Shown: piece after piece, positions 45,094 to 56,943 of the stretch
Position numbering within the stretch: position 1 is the stretch's first letter
How the letters are laid out: the number at the start of each line of letters is the position of its first letter
NCBI GenBank assembly: GCA_945639195.1
Contig: CALZEE010000006.1
Span: forward strand, 103,603 to 167,602
Reading direction: 5' to 3'
DNA: 64,000 nucleotides
DNA from: an uncultured Ignatzschineria sp.
Lineage (GTDB): Bacteria; Pseudomonadota; Gammaproteobacteria; Cardiobacteriales; Wohlfahrtiimonadaceae
Notes under the pieces: generated by a model
What the model was told of the DNA's origin: nothing
Database searches by the model: none
Seen by the model: only the letters and a program-made list of their open reading frames with translations
Made by a program: the position numbers and the translations under genes

Positions 45094-47256
45094 ATGTTAT
45101 CACTCTCAACATTCACGCGCACTTTCTACAATAATCTTCTGCTATATTGCACGAAGATCTTTATTGTTATGTCTGGGGTCGTTATTATTCCGATTCTCTT
45201 AACGGGATCATTACAATTACCCCCTATTCTGGGCGCAGTTGCTGCGGCATTAACTGATCTTGATGACCATATAAAAGGCCGCTTAAAAAACATCGGCTTT
45301 ATTCTCCTCATCTTTTTTGCAGCCTCCACAACGGTAGAAGTATTCTTCCCAAGCCCACTTATCTTCCTGCTGCTCTGTATATTTGGAACCGCCTTTCTCA
45401 TTATGCTGGGCGCGCTCGGCGAACGTTATGCAACCATCGCCTTTGGTACACTGGTCTTGATGGTTTATACCATGCTCACCTTTGAGCCGGATAGAGCATG
45501 GTATATTCAGCCCATAATGCTCATTACTGGTGCGCTTTGGTATAATCTTATCTCTCTACTATTTAATTTCATCTGGCCCATTAGACCGATCTCTGAATCA
45601 CTCGCAAGTTGTTATACAGATCTCGCGAAGTTCCTTGAACTTAAATCACGTTTTTTCGACCCCGATGAAGCAGAGAGTATTCAAGAGCTCAAGCTTAAAC
45701 TCTCCATCGTCGGAAGAGGTTTAAGCGCTAAACTCGATAGCACACGCGGTGCGATTATCCGCAGGCTCAAAAATGAACATGGGAAAAATCCCTTCCCCGA
45801 GGTATTGAACTACTATCTAATCGCCCAAACGATTTATGAACGCGCCGCATCCGTGCACGTTGAGTACGATACACTTCACAAAAAATTCCTCTATAGCGAC
45901 CTCCTCTTTCGCTTCCAAAGACTCATGATTCTTCAAGGCAGTACCGCGCTCAAAATTTCTGAAGCGATCTTACATCGGACTGAATATGAACATCCGCAAT
46001 ATCTCACGCGCCTCACAAATCGCTTAGAAGAGACCATTAAACGCCTCAAAAAAGCCGGCAACCAAGAGAAAGAGCTCTTTGCATCAATTGATCACTTACT
46101 CCATAATCTTGAGCAAATTAACGCACTCTTTATGAAAATGGAGAGTGCTCTTGCCCCGGAAGCGCTTAACCAAGAATTTGCGAAGCTAATCCCACCGCAA
46201 AGAAGCCTCAAGGATCGAGTTCAAGAAATTTACCACCGTATTACCATTCACCTCACAACAGAATCAGAGATTTTCCGGCATGCCGTGCGCATGAGCTTTG
46301 TTATGGGCTGTGGCTATTTAATTATCTGGGGCACAAATCTTGGTAAGCTTTATCTCTTCGGAGGTGAAGACATTACCACCCGAATCTATTGGATTGTATT
46401 AACGGCGATCTTTGTTTGTCAGCCCAATCATAGTGCAACCAAAACACGTATTATGAAGCGATTGTCAGGAACCGTGATTGGGGTTATAGGAACACTTATA
46501 TTCTTACAATTCTCACCATCCGTCTCCTTACAAGCCTTTATTATTATCTTAAGTGGTACGCTCTTCTTTGCACTCAGTGCGGCAAGATACTCTTTTGCAA
46601 CAGCCCTTATCACCATCATGATTCTGCTCGGCTTTAACCTTAATGACTATGATTTTATTGCCCCTGAGCGACTCATTGATACCATCATCGGTTGTGGCTT
46701 AGCATGGGTTGCAACGAGCTATATCTTACCGGATTGGCGTCATCAAAATATTCAAGATAGCTATGCTCGAGTTGCGAGTCGCAATAGTGAATATCTCGAA
46801 AATATATGCCAACAATATTCCCGTGGCAGAACGGATGACCTCACTTACTTAACAGCAAGAACCCGCGCTAGCGAAGCTGATAGTGAACTATCTTCCCTCT
46901 TCTCTTCTCTTTCGGCATCTAAAAAGCATGATGATGCAACACTCAATGAGATCTTTAATAACCTTTGCCTCAATAATACTTTCTTGGGCTACCTCTCCGC
47001 ATTAGGGGCTCATCGAGAAAAAATTGAGGACCCGGAAGTCATCGCACTTCTCAATAAAACGACAGACTTCATTGTCACGACATTACAAACAAAATCATTT
47101 GATCAGCCTTATTATAGCGCGCTCAAGAGAGAGATTTTCAAGCTACAGCATGTCCCTAGTTGCCGCGAAAGTAAGATCTCTAGCATCTTATTACAACAAC
47201 TAATGCTCTTACTAAGAACGCTGCCCGCTTATCTAAAGGCGCTCTTCAAAGCATAG
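45094..47256 (+). CDS. yccS: YccS/YhfK-type FUSC-family membrane protein
   Basis: 720 residues from the ATG at 45094 (GAGGAA upstream). A first cluster of about six membrane helices (about 15-150), a long helical cytoplasmic domain (about 160-395), a second cluster of six helices (about 395-520), and a C-terminal cytoplasmic helical domain. This is the layout of the YccS/YhfK family, relatives of AaeB-type aromatic-acid exporters. Function is unknown; export of aromatic or other small molecules is plausible. Probably expressed with fau. Confidence 0.82.
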   Translation: MLSLSTFTRTFYNNLLLYCTKIFIVMSGVVIIPILLTGSLQLPPILGAVAAALTDLDDHIKGRLKNIGFILLIFFAASTTVEVFFPSPLIFLLLCIFGTAFLIMLGALGERYATIAFGTLVLMVYTMLTFEPDRAWYIQPIMLITGALWYNLISLLFNFIWPIRPISESLASCYTDLAKFLELKSRFFDPDEAESIQELKLKLSIVGRGLSAKLDSTRGAIIRRLKNEHGKNPFPEVLNYYLIAQTIYERAASVHVEYDTLHKKFLYSDLLFRFQRLMILQGSTALKISEAILHRTEYEHPQYLTRLTNRLEETIKRLKKAGNQEKELFASIDHLLHNLEQINALFMKMESALAPEALNQEFAKLIPPQRSLKDRVQEIYHRITIHLTTESEIFRHAVRMSFVMGCGYLIIWGTNLGKLYLFGGEDITTRIYWIVLTAIFVCQPNHSATKTRIMKRLSGTVIGVIGTLIFLQFSPSVSLQAFIIILSGTLFFALSAARYSFATALITIMILLGFNLNDYDFIAPERLIDTIIGCGLAWVATSYILPDWRHQNIQDSYARVASRNSEYLENICQQYSRGRTDDLTYLTARTRASEADSELSSLFSSLSASKKHDDATLNEIFNNLCLNNTFLGYLSALGAHREKIEDPEVIALLNKTTDFIVTTLQTKSFDQPYYSALKREIFKLQHVPSCRESKISSILLQQLMLLLRTLPAYLKALFKA

Positions 47257-47291
47257 ATCTCTCGGGAATTATTCCCAATCAAAAGCAATAC

Positions 47292-47345
47292 TTAGCCATT
47301 CATCCCCTCCGTAATAAATGCTATGATGAGGGAATGAATGGCTAA
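47292..47345. repeat. Long imperfect palindrome downstream of yccS
   Basis: TTAGCCATTCAT (47292-47303) pairs with ATGAATGGCTAA (47334-47345) in 12 perfect pairs. After one mismatch, five more pairs follow (CCCTC/GAGGG), around an 18-base loop. No T-run on either strand, so it is not a standard terminator. It may be a palindromic repeat unit, a 3'-end stabiliser or a regulatory hairpin. Confidence 0.6.
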
Positions 47346-47362
47346 TACATCATCAATAATGA

Positions 47363-47501
47363 AATCCGTTATTCTTCACCCCATGCGAACGCGCAGAAAT
47401 GTCATTGATAAAGCATCACCATCCTGCGCCATAAAGTGTGCTCAGTAAAATCACCTACTGACTTACCTACGCACAGATCGACACACTGAAAATAACGGAT
47501 T
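47363..47501 (+). other. Possible structured leader or small RNA upstream of ppnN
   Basis: AATCCGTTATT (47363-47373) is the exact complement of AATAACGGATT (47491-47501), and pairing continues (TTCA/TGAA) past a one-base bulge. The 117 bases between could form a closed domain ending about 48 bases before the ppnN start. Speculative, with no known RNA family recognised. Confidence 0.3.
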
Positions 47502-47548
47502 ATTTTAAAGCCTATAATAAAATTCGATTGATAAGGAGCTGTTAGTTT

Positions 47549-48958
47549 ATGCCGAACCGTATTCGATATGATATCTATCCCCCTAGAGGATCCATGGATC
47601 TCATCTCACACACAGAAAGTGCTATTTTAAAGAAAACTGCGAAAGGTGATCTCTACCCGCTTTTTAGAAATTGCACGCTGGCAGTGCTTAATACTGGCAG
47701 CAAGACAGACGATCCCCATGCCATTTTCAACAAATATCTCGACTATGACATTGAGCTCATCCGTACCGAACGTGGTATTAAACTTCGTCTTTTTAATCCT
47801 CCACAAGATGTCTTTGTCGATGGTAAGCTCACCGATGTTATTCGTCGAAACCTCTTTTCGGTTTTAAGAGACACTCTTTTCATTCGCTCTGTATCGGATA
47901 TCTACAAATCTTATACCAACGGTGCTACACCGATGATTAAAGAGACGATTAGGTCTCGTAATTCACTCACAACTGACTTTGTATTTGCAATTCTCCGCAA
48001 TGCCAATGCGCTACGTACAGATCAAGATCCTAATATTATTGTCTGTTGGGGCGGTCACTCTATCAATCAAATCGAATATGATTATGGTTATTTGGTCGGA
48101 CAAGAACTCGGTGTGCGTCATCTTAATATCTGTACCGGCTGTGGTCCTGGGGCAATGGAAGCACCGATGAGAGGTGCTGCGGTGGGGCATGCAAGACAAT
48201 CAAATAAAGAGAGTCGGTTCATTGGTATCACTGAAAACTCGATTATTGCCGCAGAGCCTCCTAACCCGCTCGTCAACGAACTTGTTGTCATGAGTGATAT
48301 TGAAAAAAGACTCGAAGCTTTTATTCGTTTAGGCCATGGAATTATTATCTTCCCTGGGGGTGTGGGAACTGCTGAAGAGTTCTTCTATATATTAGGAATC
48401 TTACTCCTTCCTGCGAATAAAGATATCTGTCTCCCCTTAGTCTTAACAGGCCCTAAAGAGAGCGAAGCATACTTTAAAACCCTTGATCGCTTTGTAGAGA
48501 GAACGTTGGGTAAAGAAGCCCAAAAACTCTATGAAATTATTATTGATGACCCTGCAAGTGTTGCGAAGAAGATGAAAACGGCTATGCCACATGTTAAAGA
48601 ATGTCGTCAACAACGGGGGGATTCATACTGCTATAATTGGCTTCTCTCAATCCCACCAGATTTCCAACAACCATTCCTGCCTGATCACGAATCAATGGCA
48701 GCGCTTGATCTTCACTTAGAGCAGCCCAAAGAGAAACTCGCGGCGAACTTACGAAAAGCATTCTCCGGCATTGTCGCAGGAAATGTGAAAGAATTTGGCG
48801 TCAATGCGATCGCAGAGAAGGGACCTTTTGAGCTCTCAGGAGATCCCGAGCTAATGGTAATGGTGGATGACCTTCTACGAGATTTTGTCGCTCAACAACG
48901 CATGAAACTCCCTGGCAGTGAGTATAAGCCATGCTATGTTATAAAAAATAAGGAATAA
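47549..48958 (+). CDS. ppnN: Nucleotide 5'-monophosphate nucleosidase PpnN (YgdH)
   Basis: 469 residues, close to E. coli PpnN (454). The central LOG-type lysine-decarboxylase-like domain has [14 protein letters not shown] and the nucleotide/catalytic motif [12 protein letters not shown]- and C-terminal extensions match the PpnN family rather than short LOG proteins. It hydrolyses the N-glycosidic bond of NMPs and in E. coli is allosterically activated by (p)ppGpp. AAGGAG precedes the ATG. Its transcript ends at a perfect hairpin. Confidence 0.93.
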   Translation: MPNRIRYDIYPPRGSMDLISHTESAILKKTAKGDLYPLFRNCTLAVLNTGSKTDDPHAIFNKYLDYDIELIRTERGIKLRLFNPPQDVFVDGKLTDVIRRNLFSVLRDTLFIRSVSDIYKSYTNGATPMIKETIRSRNSLTTDFVFAILRNANALRTDQDPNIIVCWGGHSINQIEYDYGYLVGQELGVRHLNICTGCGPGAMEAPMRGAAVGHARQSNKESRFIGITENSIIAAEPPNPLVNELVVMSDIEKRLEAFIRLGHGIIIFPGGVGTAEEFFYILGILLLPANKDICLPLVLTGPKESEAYFKTLDRFVERTLGKEAQKLYEIIIDDPASVAKKMKTAMPHVKECRQQRGDSYCYNWLLSIPPDFQQPFLPDHESMAALDLHLEQPKEKLAANLRKAFSGIVAGNVKEFGVNAIAEKGPFELSGDPELMVMVDDLLRDFVAQQRMKLPGSEYKPCYVIKNKE

Positions 48959-48993
48959 GCACTCAAATTTTAGCGCGCTAAATCCTCCATAAG

Positions 48994-49027
48994 AAAAGGC
49001 CTGTTGAATATTTTCAACAGGCCTTTT
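48994..49027 (+). terminator. Intrinsic terminator after ppnN
   Basis: A 15-base stem, AAAAGGCCTGTTGAA with its complement, followed by a short T tract. Confidence 0.82.
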
Positions 49028-49081
49028 AACATTCATCTTTTCTTTATAATCTAATGTAATTCCCTAAATATTTTATTCCCT

Positions 49082-49108
49082 AAAAAAAAGCGCTGTTCAC
49101 ACAGCGCT
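49082..49108 (-). terminator. Intrinsic terminator after groEL
   Basis: AGCGCTGT / ACAGCGCT around a four-base loop, then a minus-strand T8 run. Confidence 0.87.
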
Positions 49109-49138
49109 CTCTATTTTATATGAAGGGCAATCTTTCGA

Positions 49139-50809
<1,671 letters not shown>

Positions 50810-50874
50810 TTAGTTTATTAACTGATGATTAAAACTTATAAATTTTTAAATCAAAATATCTCTGTTGCGAGCCA

Positions 50875-51165
50875 TTAAGCTTCGATAACAGCCATAATTT
50901 CATCTTCACGCATGACTAAAAGCTCTTCGCCGGCCATTTCAACTTCAGAACCTGAGAATTTACCGAAAAGAACGCGATCACCCACTTTTACATCTAAAGT
51001 TTTCACTTCACCACTTGCAAGCACTTTACCATTGCCAACTGCAAGGATAACACCACGTGATGGTTTTTCAGTTGCTGAGCCAGGAAGCACAATACCGCCT
51101 GCTGTTTTCAACTCTTCTTCTTCGCGCTTGATGATGACTCTGTCATGTAAAGGACGTAATTTCAT
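50875..51165 (-). CDS. groS: Co-chaperonin GroES
   Basis: 96 residues beginning [18 protein letters not shown], with GAGGAA before the ATG at 51165. The mobile loop includes [17 protein letters not shown] sequence (here [13 protein letters not shown]). It caps GroEL. The frame is open upstream but not family-like. A sigma-32 promoter lies about 100 bases upstream. Confidence 0.97.
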   Translation of the reverse strand: MKLRPLHDRVIIKREEEELKTAGGIVLPGSATEKPSRGVILAVGNGKVLASGEVKTLDVKVGDRVLFGKFSGSEVEMAGEELLVMREDEIMAVIEA

Positions 51166-51264
51166 TGTTTGTTCCTCATTTAAAAAGATGATTAATTTAA
51201 CTTTTTTATATATTGTTACAACGCGACGTAACAAGACGAACGTCATAACTCTCTTCGCTATAGT

Positions 51265-51292
51265 TAATGGGGATAAATTTTACAGATTCAAG
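51265..51292 (-). promoter_or_regulatory. Sigma-32 heat-shock promoter of groES-groEL
   Basis: On the minus strand CTTGAATC (51292-51285), 12-base spacer, CCCCATTA (51272-51265). This is a near-consensus RpoH promoter (CTTGAA / CCCCATNT). It predicts a leader of roughly 90 bases before groES. Confidence 0.85.
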
Positions 51293-51443
51293 TAAATTGA
51301 TAAAAAATAGCCCTTATTGCGCACTTATTAGTCAATATTGATCTCCATCACAGATTCATCCCGTAAAGTATGCTATTCATGTCGCCCATTCAGCACCAAA
51401 TTTTTCATAAAAAATCGTAACGACGAAGGTATAAACAGATCTA

Positions 51444-52832
51444 TTGATAACTACAATTCTCACAAATAGCTGGCGCAATCTCACGATCCATAAACAAGTA
51501 TGGATACTCACATTGCCGATGATTCTTTCGAATCTCTCCGTGCCACTTGTCAGTACCGTAGATACGTTAATCGTCGGTCATCTTGATAATGCCAATAACA
51601 TGGCAAGTGTGGGCATTGGCAGTAGTATTTATATTTTTATCGTCGCGATTCTTAACTTTCTACGCATGGGAACTACAGGATTCACTGCTCAAGCCTTAGG
51701 CGAAAAAAATGGAGATCGTATTCGCCAGATCCTATTACAAGGAATCATTCTCGCCCTCATCTTGTCCCTTTTTCTGGGTATTTTAGCCAGTCCCATTGCC
51801 CAAGTCGCTTTTGCAATCATGGATCCTTCCCCTGAGCTTTACACAGGGGCTTCTAGCTTCTTCTCTTGGCGCTTGCTCGGCGTTCCTGCAACCCTGATTA
51901 ACTTTGCGCTCATCGGTTGGTTTCTAGGGATGCAAACATCCCGTATTCCCCTCTATATGCTCTTGACAACAAATATTGTGAATATCATTTTGTCGCTGCT
52001 ATTTATTCTGCAATTTGATATGGGGATTATTGGCATCGCTAAAGCGGCTGTCATTGCTGAATGGCTAGGGTTACTGATCGGATTATGTTTTCTTCCCCCA
52101 ATTTTAAAACATGTAGAAGGGATATGGCGATTTGCGCCCCTGAAAATCTGGAATAACTGGAAGCCCCTCATATTTGTCAATCGAGATATCTTTATAAGAA
52201 GTTTAACCCTCCATAGCGCCATATTTCTTGTCACTTTTCAAGGCGCAAGATTAGGAGGAGATACCGTCGCGGCAAATATGATTATTCTCAATGGTTTGCT
52301 GATTATCTCTTATCTTCTCGATGGATTTGCCCATGCTATTGAGGCCCTTTCTGGCAAAGCAATAGGCGCTCGCGATAAACTATCCCTCATCTCAGTACTC
52401 ATTGTTGCCGGGGGTTATGCCCTTATCGTCTCTCTTGCCTTTTGGGTATTTTTTCTCTTCTTTGGTAAAAACTTTATTGATCTTATCTCTAATATCGATA
52501 GCGTCAGAAAAGCTGCTTATCCGCTACTTCCTTACCTGACATTACTCCCCTTAATTAGCGTCTGGAGCTATCTACTTGATGGTCTATTTATCGGCGCAAC
52601 GAAAGCTAAAGAGATGCGAAATGCCATGCTTATCGCCTTCTCGATAGCCTTACCGATTGGCATCTTATTAATGCCGCTACAAAATAACGGACTCTGGATT
52701 ACTTTTCTCCTCTTTATGTTCCTTCGTGGTGCCATTATGGTTTATATGAGCATTAACATTGAGAAACACCATGGCTGGATTCCTATCAAGCAAACTCAAC
52801 CAATAATCTTACAGCCTAACATTCAGAGTTAA
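51444..52832 (+). CDS. DinF-like MATE-family transporter
   Basis: 462 residues if the TTG at 51444 is used. No strong ribosome site is visible, so the start is uncertain, but HKQVWILTLPMILSNLSVPL is the typical MATE opening. Twelve membrane helices. The block STVDTLIVGHLDNANNMASVGIGSSI and the second-repeat block DGFAHAIEALSGKAIGARD place it in the DinF branch. It may export drugs, bile salts or metabolites; nothing local indicates which. No lexA lies beside it, unlike in enterobacteria. Confidence 0.83.
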   Translation: MITTILTNSWRNLTIHKQVWILTLPMILSNLSVPLVSTVDTLIVGHLDNANNMASVGIGSSIYIFIVAILNFLRMGTTGFTAQALGEKNGDRIRQILLQGIILALILSLFLGILASPIAQVAFAIMDPSPELYTGASSFFSWRLLGVPATLINFALIGWFLGMQTSRIPLYMLLTTNIVNIILSLLFILQFDMGIIGIAKAAVIAEWLGLLIGLCFLPPILKHVEGIWRFAPLKIWNNWKPLIFVNRDIFIRSLTLHSAIFLVTFQGARLGGDTVAANMIILNGLLIISYLLDGFAHAIEALSGKAIGARDKLSLISVLIVAGGYALIVSLAFWVFFLFFGKNFIDLISNIDSVRKAAYPLLPYLTLLPLISVWSYLLDGLFIGATKAKEMRNAMLIAFSIALPIGILLMPLQNNGLWITFLLFMFLRGAIMVYMSINIEKHHGWIPIKQTQPIILQPNIQS

Positions 52833-52865
52833 AGCGAGATAACGCCGCACTGATAATCAATAGAC

Positions 52866-52896
52866 AAAAAAAAGCACGTCTAAAACGTGCTTTTTT
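52866..52896. terminator. Bidirectional terminator between the MATE gene and rppH
   Basis: AAAGCACGT / ACGTGCTTT with A- and T-runs on both sides. Confidence 0.82.
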
Positions 52897-53515
52897 CAAT
52901 CGTTATACTCCGCTCTTCATACGAGATCGTTTTTTGCCCATTTTTCTCTTTGACACTACTTTTACGGGAATTCATTCGAAAGAGCGAATGTCGCCTTCTT
53001 GAACGTAAATCTCGTGGTTTTTTCGGCAGTGTTTCATCAAAGATTAAAGCGGCCAATTCTGTCAACGCTTTATCATATACTTTACGTTTAAAATGAATCA
53101 CATCGCGCAATGGTAACCAATAATCAACCCATTTATAGTGATCGAACTCAGGCTGGTCAGCCGCGTTCAGATTAAAATCATTTTCATCCCCAACAAATTC
53201 AAGCATAAACCAAACCTGTTTTTGGCCGATACATGTCTTCTCACTTGTGGAGTTTCGGCGAATTAGATTCTGCGGGAGGCGATAACGCAACCAACGATCT
53301 GTTCTACCTAAAATTTTAATATGCTCTGGGCGTAATCCAACTTCCTCATAAAGCTCTCTATACATGGCATCTTCAGGGGTTTCATTCGGATCAATACCGC
53401 CTTGCGGGAATTGCCAAGCATCTAACTGCCCAATTCGTCGCCCCCAAAAAAGTTGCTGATTTTGATTACACAATATGATTCCAACGTTTGCTCGAAAGCC
53501 ATCATTGTCTATCAT
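52880..53515 (-). CDS. rppH: RNA pyrophosphohydrolase RppH
   Basis: 211 residues. Nudix box [23 protein letters not shown] intact (positions about 38-60), and the start [21 protein letters not shown] is typical of RppH. It removes pyrophosphate from 5' ends of mRNA and so opens them to RNase E, which is encoded in the same window. The C-terminal basic extension (about 160-211) makes it longer than E. coli RppH (176). The stop codon lies inside the base of the shared terminator hairpin. ptsP, a common neighbour, is absent. Confidence 0.93.
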   Translation of the reverse strand: MIDNDGFRANVGIILCNQNQQLFWGRRIGQLDAWQFPQGGIDPNETPEDAMYRELYEEVGLRPEHIKILGRTDRWLRYRLPQNLIRRNSTSEKTCIGQKQVWFMLEFVGDENDFNLNAADQPEFDHYKWVDYWLPLRDVIHFKRKVYDKALTELAALIFDETLPKKPRDLRSRRRHSLFRMNSRKSSVKEKNGQKTISYEERSITIEKSTF

Positions 53516-53745
53516 TTTGTGCCTTTATCTAAAATTAAATATCTTCTCTATTGTTCCATAAGGCGAGTTTAAAGCCAAATCTAATTTACCTTTTCATATC
53601 CGATTTTTCAAAGCATTAAGCCTGCCTCTTTACCCATTTTAGCGGGGACAAAAGATCACACAAATGCGTGAAGCAATTCACATTTTTTTGTATTACAGTG
53701 AAGCCTCGAGAGCTTTATGTAGCCATATTTAAACAAGGAGGTTTT

Positions 53746-54501
53746 ATGTTTTCATTACACAACCAGATCGCGATGGTCACAGGCGGCGCCAAAGGAATTG
53801 GGAGAGGAATTGTTGAAGCCCTCATCGAAGCCGGGGCAAAAGTCATTATTGCAGACATCGATACTATTGCCGGCAATAAAACAGCCCAAACTCTTCAGTG
53901 CGACTTTGTACAGCTTGATGTTACCGATCAATCTCTCTGCCAAATACGGATCAATGAGATCATTGAGAAATATGGTCGCCTCGATATTCTCTGTTCTAAT
54001 ACCGGCATTTTCCCCCAAGCAACGATTGAAGAGATGACAGAAAGTGATTGGGATCTCATGCAATCAGTCAACGTGAAAGGAACCTTCTTTATTGTGCAAG
54101 CAGCGCTGAAAGTTATGAAAGCACAAAGTAATGGCCGTATTATTATCACCTCATCAATTACCGGCAATATTACAGGCTTCCCTGGTTGGAGTCATTATGG
54201 TGCATCTAAAGCCGCACAGTTAGGCTTTATGCGCAGTGCTGCACTGGAATATGCTCGCTTTGGGATCACGGTAAATGCGGTTCTTCCCGGCAATATTTTA
54301 ACAGATGGCTTAAAAGCGCAAGGGGAAACTTATCTTAATCAAATGCGGGCAACGATTCCCACACATACATTGGGAGAACCCAAAGATATTGGTTATGCAG
54401 CCGCATTTTTAGCATCCCAAGAGGCAAAATATATTACAGGGCAAACAATTATTATCGATGGTGGGCAAATTTTACCGGAATCTCCAGAAGCATTGTTATA
54501 A
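53746..54501 (+). CDS. Short-chain dehydrogenase/reductase (SDR)
   Basis: 251 residues from the ATG at 53746, with a perfect AAGGAGG. Rossmann motif MVTGGAKGIGRG, with an acidic residue after beta-2 (IIADID) that favours NAD(H), the SNTG(I) block, and the catalytic Ser-Tyr-x-x-x-Lys set in SSITGNITGFPGWSHYGASKAA. The substrate is unknown. It resembles small-sugar or polyol dehydrogenases and FabG-like enzymes. Monocistronic between rppH and a terminator. Four plus-strand copies of CCGGCA(A/T)T occur inside this gene. Confidence 0.85.
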   Translation: MFSLHNQIAMVTGGAKGIGRGIVEALIEAGAKVIIADIDTIAGNKTAQTLQCDFVQLDVTDQSLCQIRINEIIEKYGRLDILCSNTGIFPQATIEEMTESDWDLMQSVNVKGTFFIVQAALKVMKAQSNGRIIITSSITGNITGFPGWSHYGASKAAQLGFMRSAALEYARFGITVNAVLPGNILTDGLKAQGETYLNQMRATIPTHTLGEPKDIGYAAAFLASQEAKYITGQTIIIDGGQILPESPEALL

Positions 54502-54532
54502 GGATTATTGCAGAGATCTATCGGGATTATTA

Positions 54533-54575
54533 AAAATGCCCTCAGCATATGCTGAGGGCATTTTAAAATTTTTAT
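54533..54575. terminator. Bidirectional terminator between SDR and MFS genes
   Basis: AAAATGCCCTCAGC / GCTGAGGGCATTTT, a 14-base perfect stem with T-rich flanks. Confidence 0.78.
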
Positions 54576-54625
54576 TTCTCAGGTTTTAGCAGGATTTTTC
54601 AATCCCTGACCTTCTCTAGATATAC

Positions 54626-55900
54626 TTAAATATAACTCGGTAAACTCTTCTTCCCAAGATAAACACTTAAGAAAATACCCAGAGTACATAAGAAAAGAAT
54701 GTAATACGCAATAAACATCGGATGAAAATGCTCTGCAATAATCGGGACTAAGAATGTGGTTAAACCTGCAAAAATAGCATTCCCTATATTATAAGAAAAG
54801 CCCATTCCCGTCAGACGAATTTCTGCGGGGAATAGTCTAATAATAATCATCGGAACACATGCGACAATACCCAAGAAGAAGGATGCGATTGCATATAATA
54901 ACCCTACTCTTGTTAAGTCTGCGCTACCCAGTGCATTAAAGAATACAAAGCTAGTGATAGCCAGCAGCAATGCAAAACTAAAGAGTACTTTTCGAAGCCC
55001 TAAACGATCCACTAAAATCCCGGCCGCTAAGCTCCCGATGATATTCATAAATGTGGCGATTAAAGCAATTTTATTCACAAAACTGGCATCCATTCCAAAA
55101 ACATCTGACTTCATTAAATTGGGAGCGAGTAATACCAAAACAACCCCGGCAATCAGAAGCCATGTACTTAATGTTGCAATAAAAGTCTGCTCTCTATAAT
55201 CTTTCAGAATCGTCTTCATCGGCATACCTTCATGCAGTTTTTTATGCTTTTGCATCTCAAGGAAAACAGGTGTTTCCTGAAGATATCGTCGCAAATAAAC
55301 CGCAAGCAAACCTAAAACGCCGCCAAGAATAAAGGGAATACGCCAAGCATAGTTGAGCGTCTCTTCATGTGTAAAACTCACACTCATCATCGTTGATACA
55401 AAGTGACCAATTAGCACCCCAAAAGTGAGCCCCGCAGCAATGGAACTATTGGCAATCCCAAAACGATTGCGAGACACATGTTCTGTCACAAAGACATGCG
55501 CACTAGGAACCTCGCCTCCGAGCGCAACCCCTTGAAGAATCCGCATGGTTAATAGTAATGCCGGGGCAAAATAACCAATCGACTCAAAGGTCGGCAATAA
55601 TCCGATACAAAGCGTGGGGATCGCCATCATGAAGAGCGAAAACATAAAGACTTTTTTACGCCCAATGAGATCACCAAAATGCGCTAAAACAACCCCACTT
55701 AAAGGTCGCACAAAATAGGCGATGGCATAAGTCAGATAAGTCATCATCGTCGCAATTAATTCAGATTCTGCGGGAAAAAAGAGTACCTTTAATGTTGAGG
55801 CAAATGTAAGAAAAACGATAAAGTCATAAAACTCAAGCGCTCCCCCCAATGAGGAGAGTGAGAGTGTTTTAGCATCTTGCAACGTTAAGCGGTTTTTCAC
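54626..55900 (-). CDS. MFS transporter, metabolite:H+ symporter type (ProP/ShiA-like)
   Basis: 424 residues from the GTG at 55900, which has AGGAG eight bases upstream. A TTG at 55918 would overlap queA. Twelve membrane helices. LEFYDFIVFLTFAS near the N-terminus, the loop motif HFGDLIGRKKVF and RILQGVALGGEVPSAHVFVTEH are typical of the MHS family (KgtP, ProP, ShiA). It probably takes up an organic acid or osmolyte with protons. It starts five bases after the queA stop, so the two are likely co-transcribed. Confidence 0.85.
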   Translation of the reverse strand: MKNRLTLQDAKTLSLSSLGGALEFYDFIVFLTFASTLKVLFFPAESELIATMMTYLTYAIAYFVRPLSGVVLAHFGDLIGRKKVFMFSLFMMAIPTLCIGLLPTFESIGYFAPALLLTMRILQGVALGGEVPSAHVFVTEHVSRNRFGIANSSIAAGLTFGVLIGHFVSTMMSVSFTHEETLNYAWRIPFILGGVLGLLAVYLRRYLQETPVFLEMQKHKKLHEGMPMKTILKDYREQTFIATLSTWLLIAGVVLVLLAPNLMKSDVFGMDASFVNKIALIATFMNIIGSLAAGILVDRLGLRKVLFSFALLLAITSFVFFNALGSADLTRVGLLYAIASFFLGIVACVPMIIIRLFPAEIRLTGMGFSYNIGNAIFAGLTTFLVPIIAEHFHPMFIAYYILFLCTLGIFLSVYLGKKSLPSYI

Positions 55901-55905
55901 AATCC

Positions 55906-56943
55906 CTACTCCTGACAATCCATTCCCGGAATTAACAACATACTATCGCCATAACTAAAGAAACGATAACGTTCCGTCACAGCATGTTGATAAACAGCTT
56001 CCATACGCTCTTTTCCCATTAAGGTTGAGACCAATACTAATAATGTTGATTTTGGAAGATGGAAGTTTGTAAGTAGACCATCGATCACCTTGAAGGTAAA
56101 TCCTGGCTTAATAAAGATATTCGTATCCCCAACAAAAGGCTTCAACTCACCACTTAAGCCCGCTGACTCAAGCGCTCTTACCGCCGTTGTTCCAATTGCA
56201 ATAACGCGCCCACCCGTTTTTTTCGTTTCTAAAATCTCATCAACGGCTGATTGTGGAACCGAGATCCACTCTTTATGCATCTGATGCTCGTTAAGATCTT
56301 CGACACGGATCGGTTGGAATGTCCCCGCGCCCACATGCAATGTAATCTCCGTAACATCAATGCCCTTCGCCTTTAATTTATCTAAAAAGTCTTCCGTAAA
56401 ATGTAGTCCGGCAGTGGGAGCGGCAACGGCACCTTCTTCTTTATTAAAGACAGTCTGATAGCGTGATTGATCCAGCTCTTCATCACTTCTTGTGATGTAA
56501 GGTGGCAGTGGTAAATGACCATAGGCTTCTAACACCTTCGCGATTGGCGAGTCATCTACCGTTTTTAAGAGAAAGAAGGCATCATCTCGTGAAACCATTT
56601 CAAAATAAGGCGTGCCATTAATAAAGACTTGTTGCCCTTCTTTGAGTGCTTTACTCGCTTTAATTTGTGCGAGCACCTCCGTTTCACTCACTAAACGTTC
56701 CACCATAATCTCGACTTTACCACCCGTCTCTTTGCTGCCAAAGACGCGTGCCGGCAATACTCGCGTATTGTTAATCACAATACGATCACCTTTCTCTAGA
56801 TAGTCGATCAAATCTTCAAATGTATGATCAAACAACTCGCCACCTTTTGGCACCAGAAGCCTTGATGTTCCACGCACTTTTGGCGGAAACTGCGCAATCA
56901 ATTCTTCGGGAAGGTGATAATCATAATCTGAAAGTCTTAACAT
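55906..56943 (-). CDS. queA: S-adenosylmethionine:tRNA ribosyltransferase-isomerase
   Basis: 345 residues, full family length. Makes epoxyqueuosine in tRNAs with GUN anticodons. Motifs: DYDYHLPEELIAQFPP at the start, GAVAAPTAGLHF and NFHLPKSTLLVLVS. tgt, its usual partner, is not present; an MFS gene follows instead. Confidence 0.96.
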   Translation of the reverse strand: MLRLSDYDYHLPEELIAQFPPKVRGTSRLLVPKGGELFDHTFEDLIDYLEKGDRIVINNTRVLPARVFGSKETGGKVEIMVERLVSETEVLAQIKASKALKEGQQVFINGTPYFEMVSRDDAFFLLKTVDDSPIAKVLEAYGHLPLPPYITRSDEELDQSRYQTVFNKEEGAVAAPTAGLHFTEDFLDKLKAKGIDVTEITLHVGAGTFQPIRVEDLNEHQMHKEWISVPQSAVDEILETKKTGGRVIAIGTTAVRALESAGLSGELKPFVGDTNIFIKPGFTFKVIDGLLTNFHLPKSTLLVLVSTLMGKERMEAVYQHAVTERYRFFSYGDSMLLIPGMDCQE

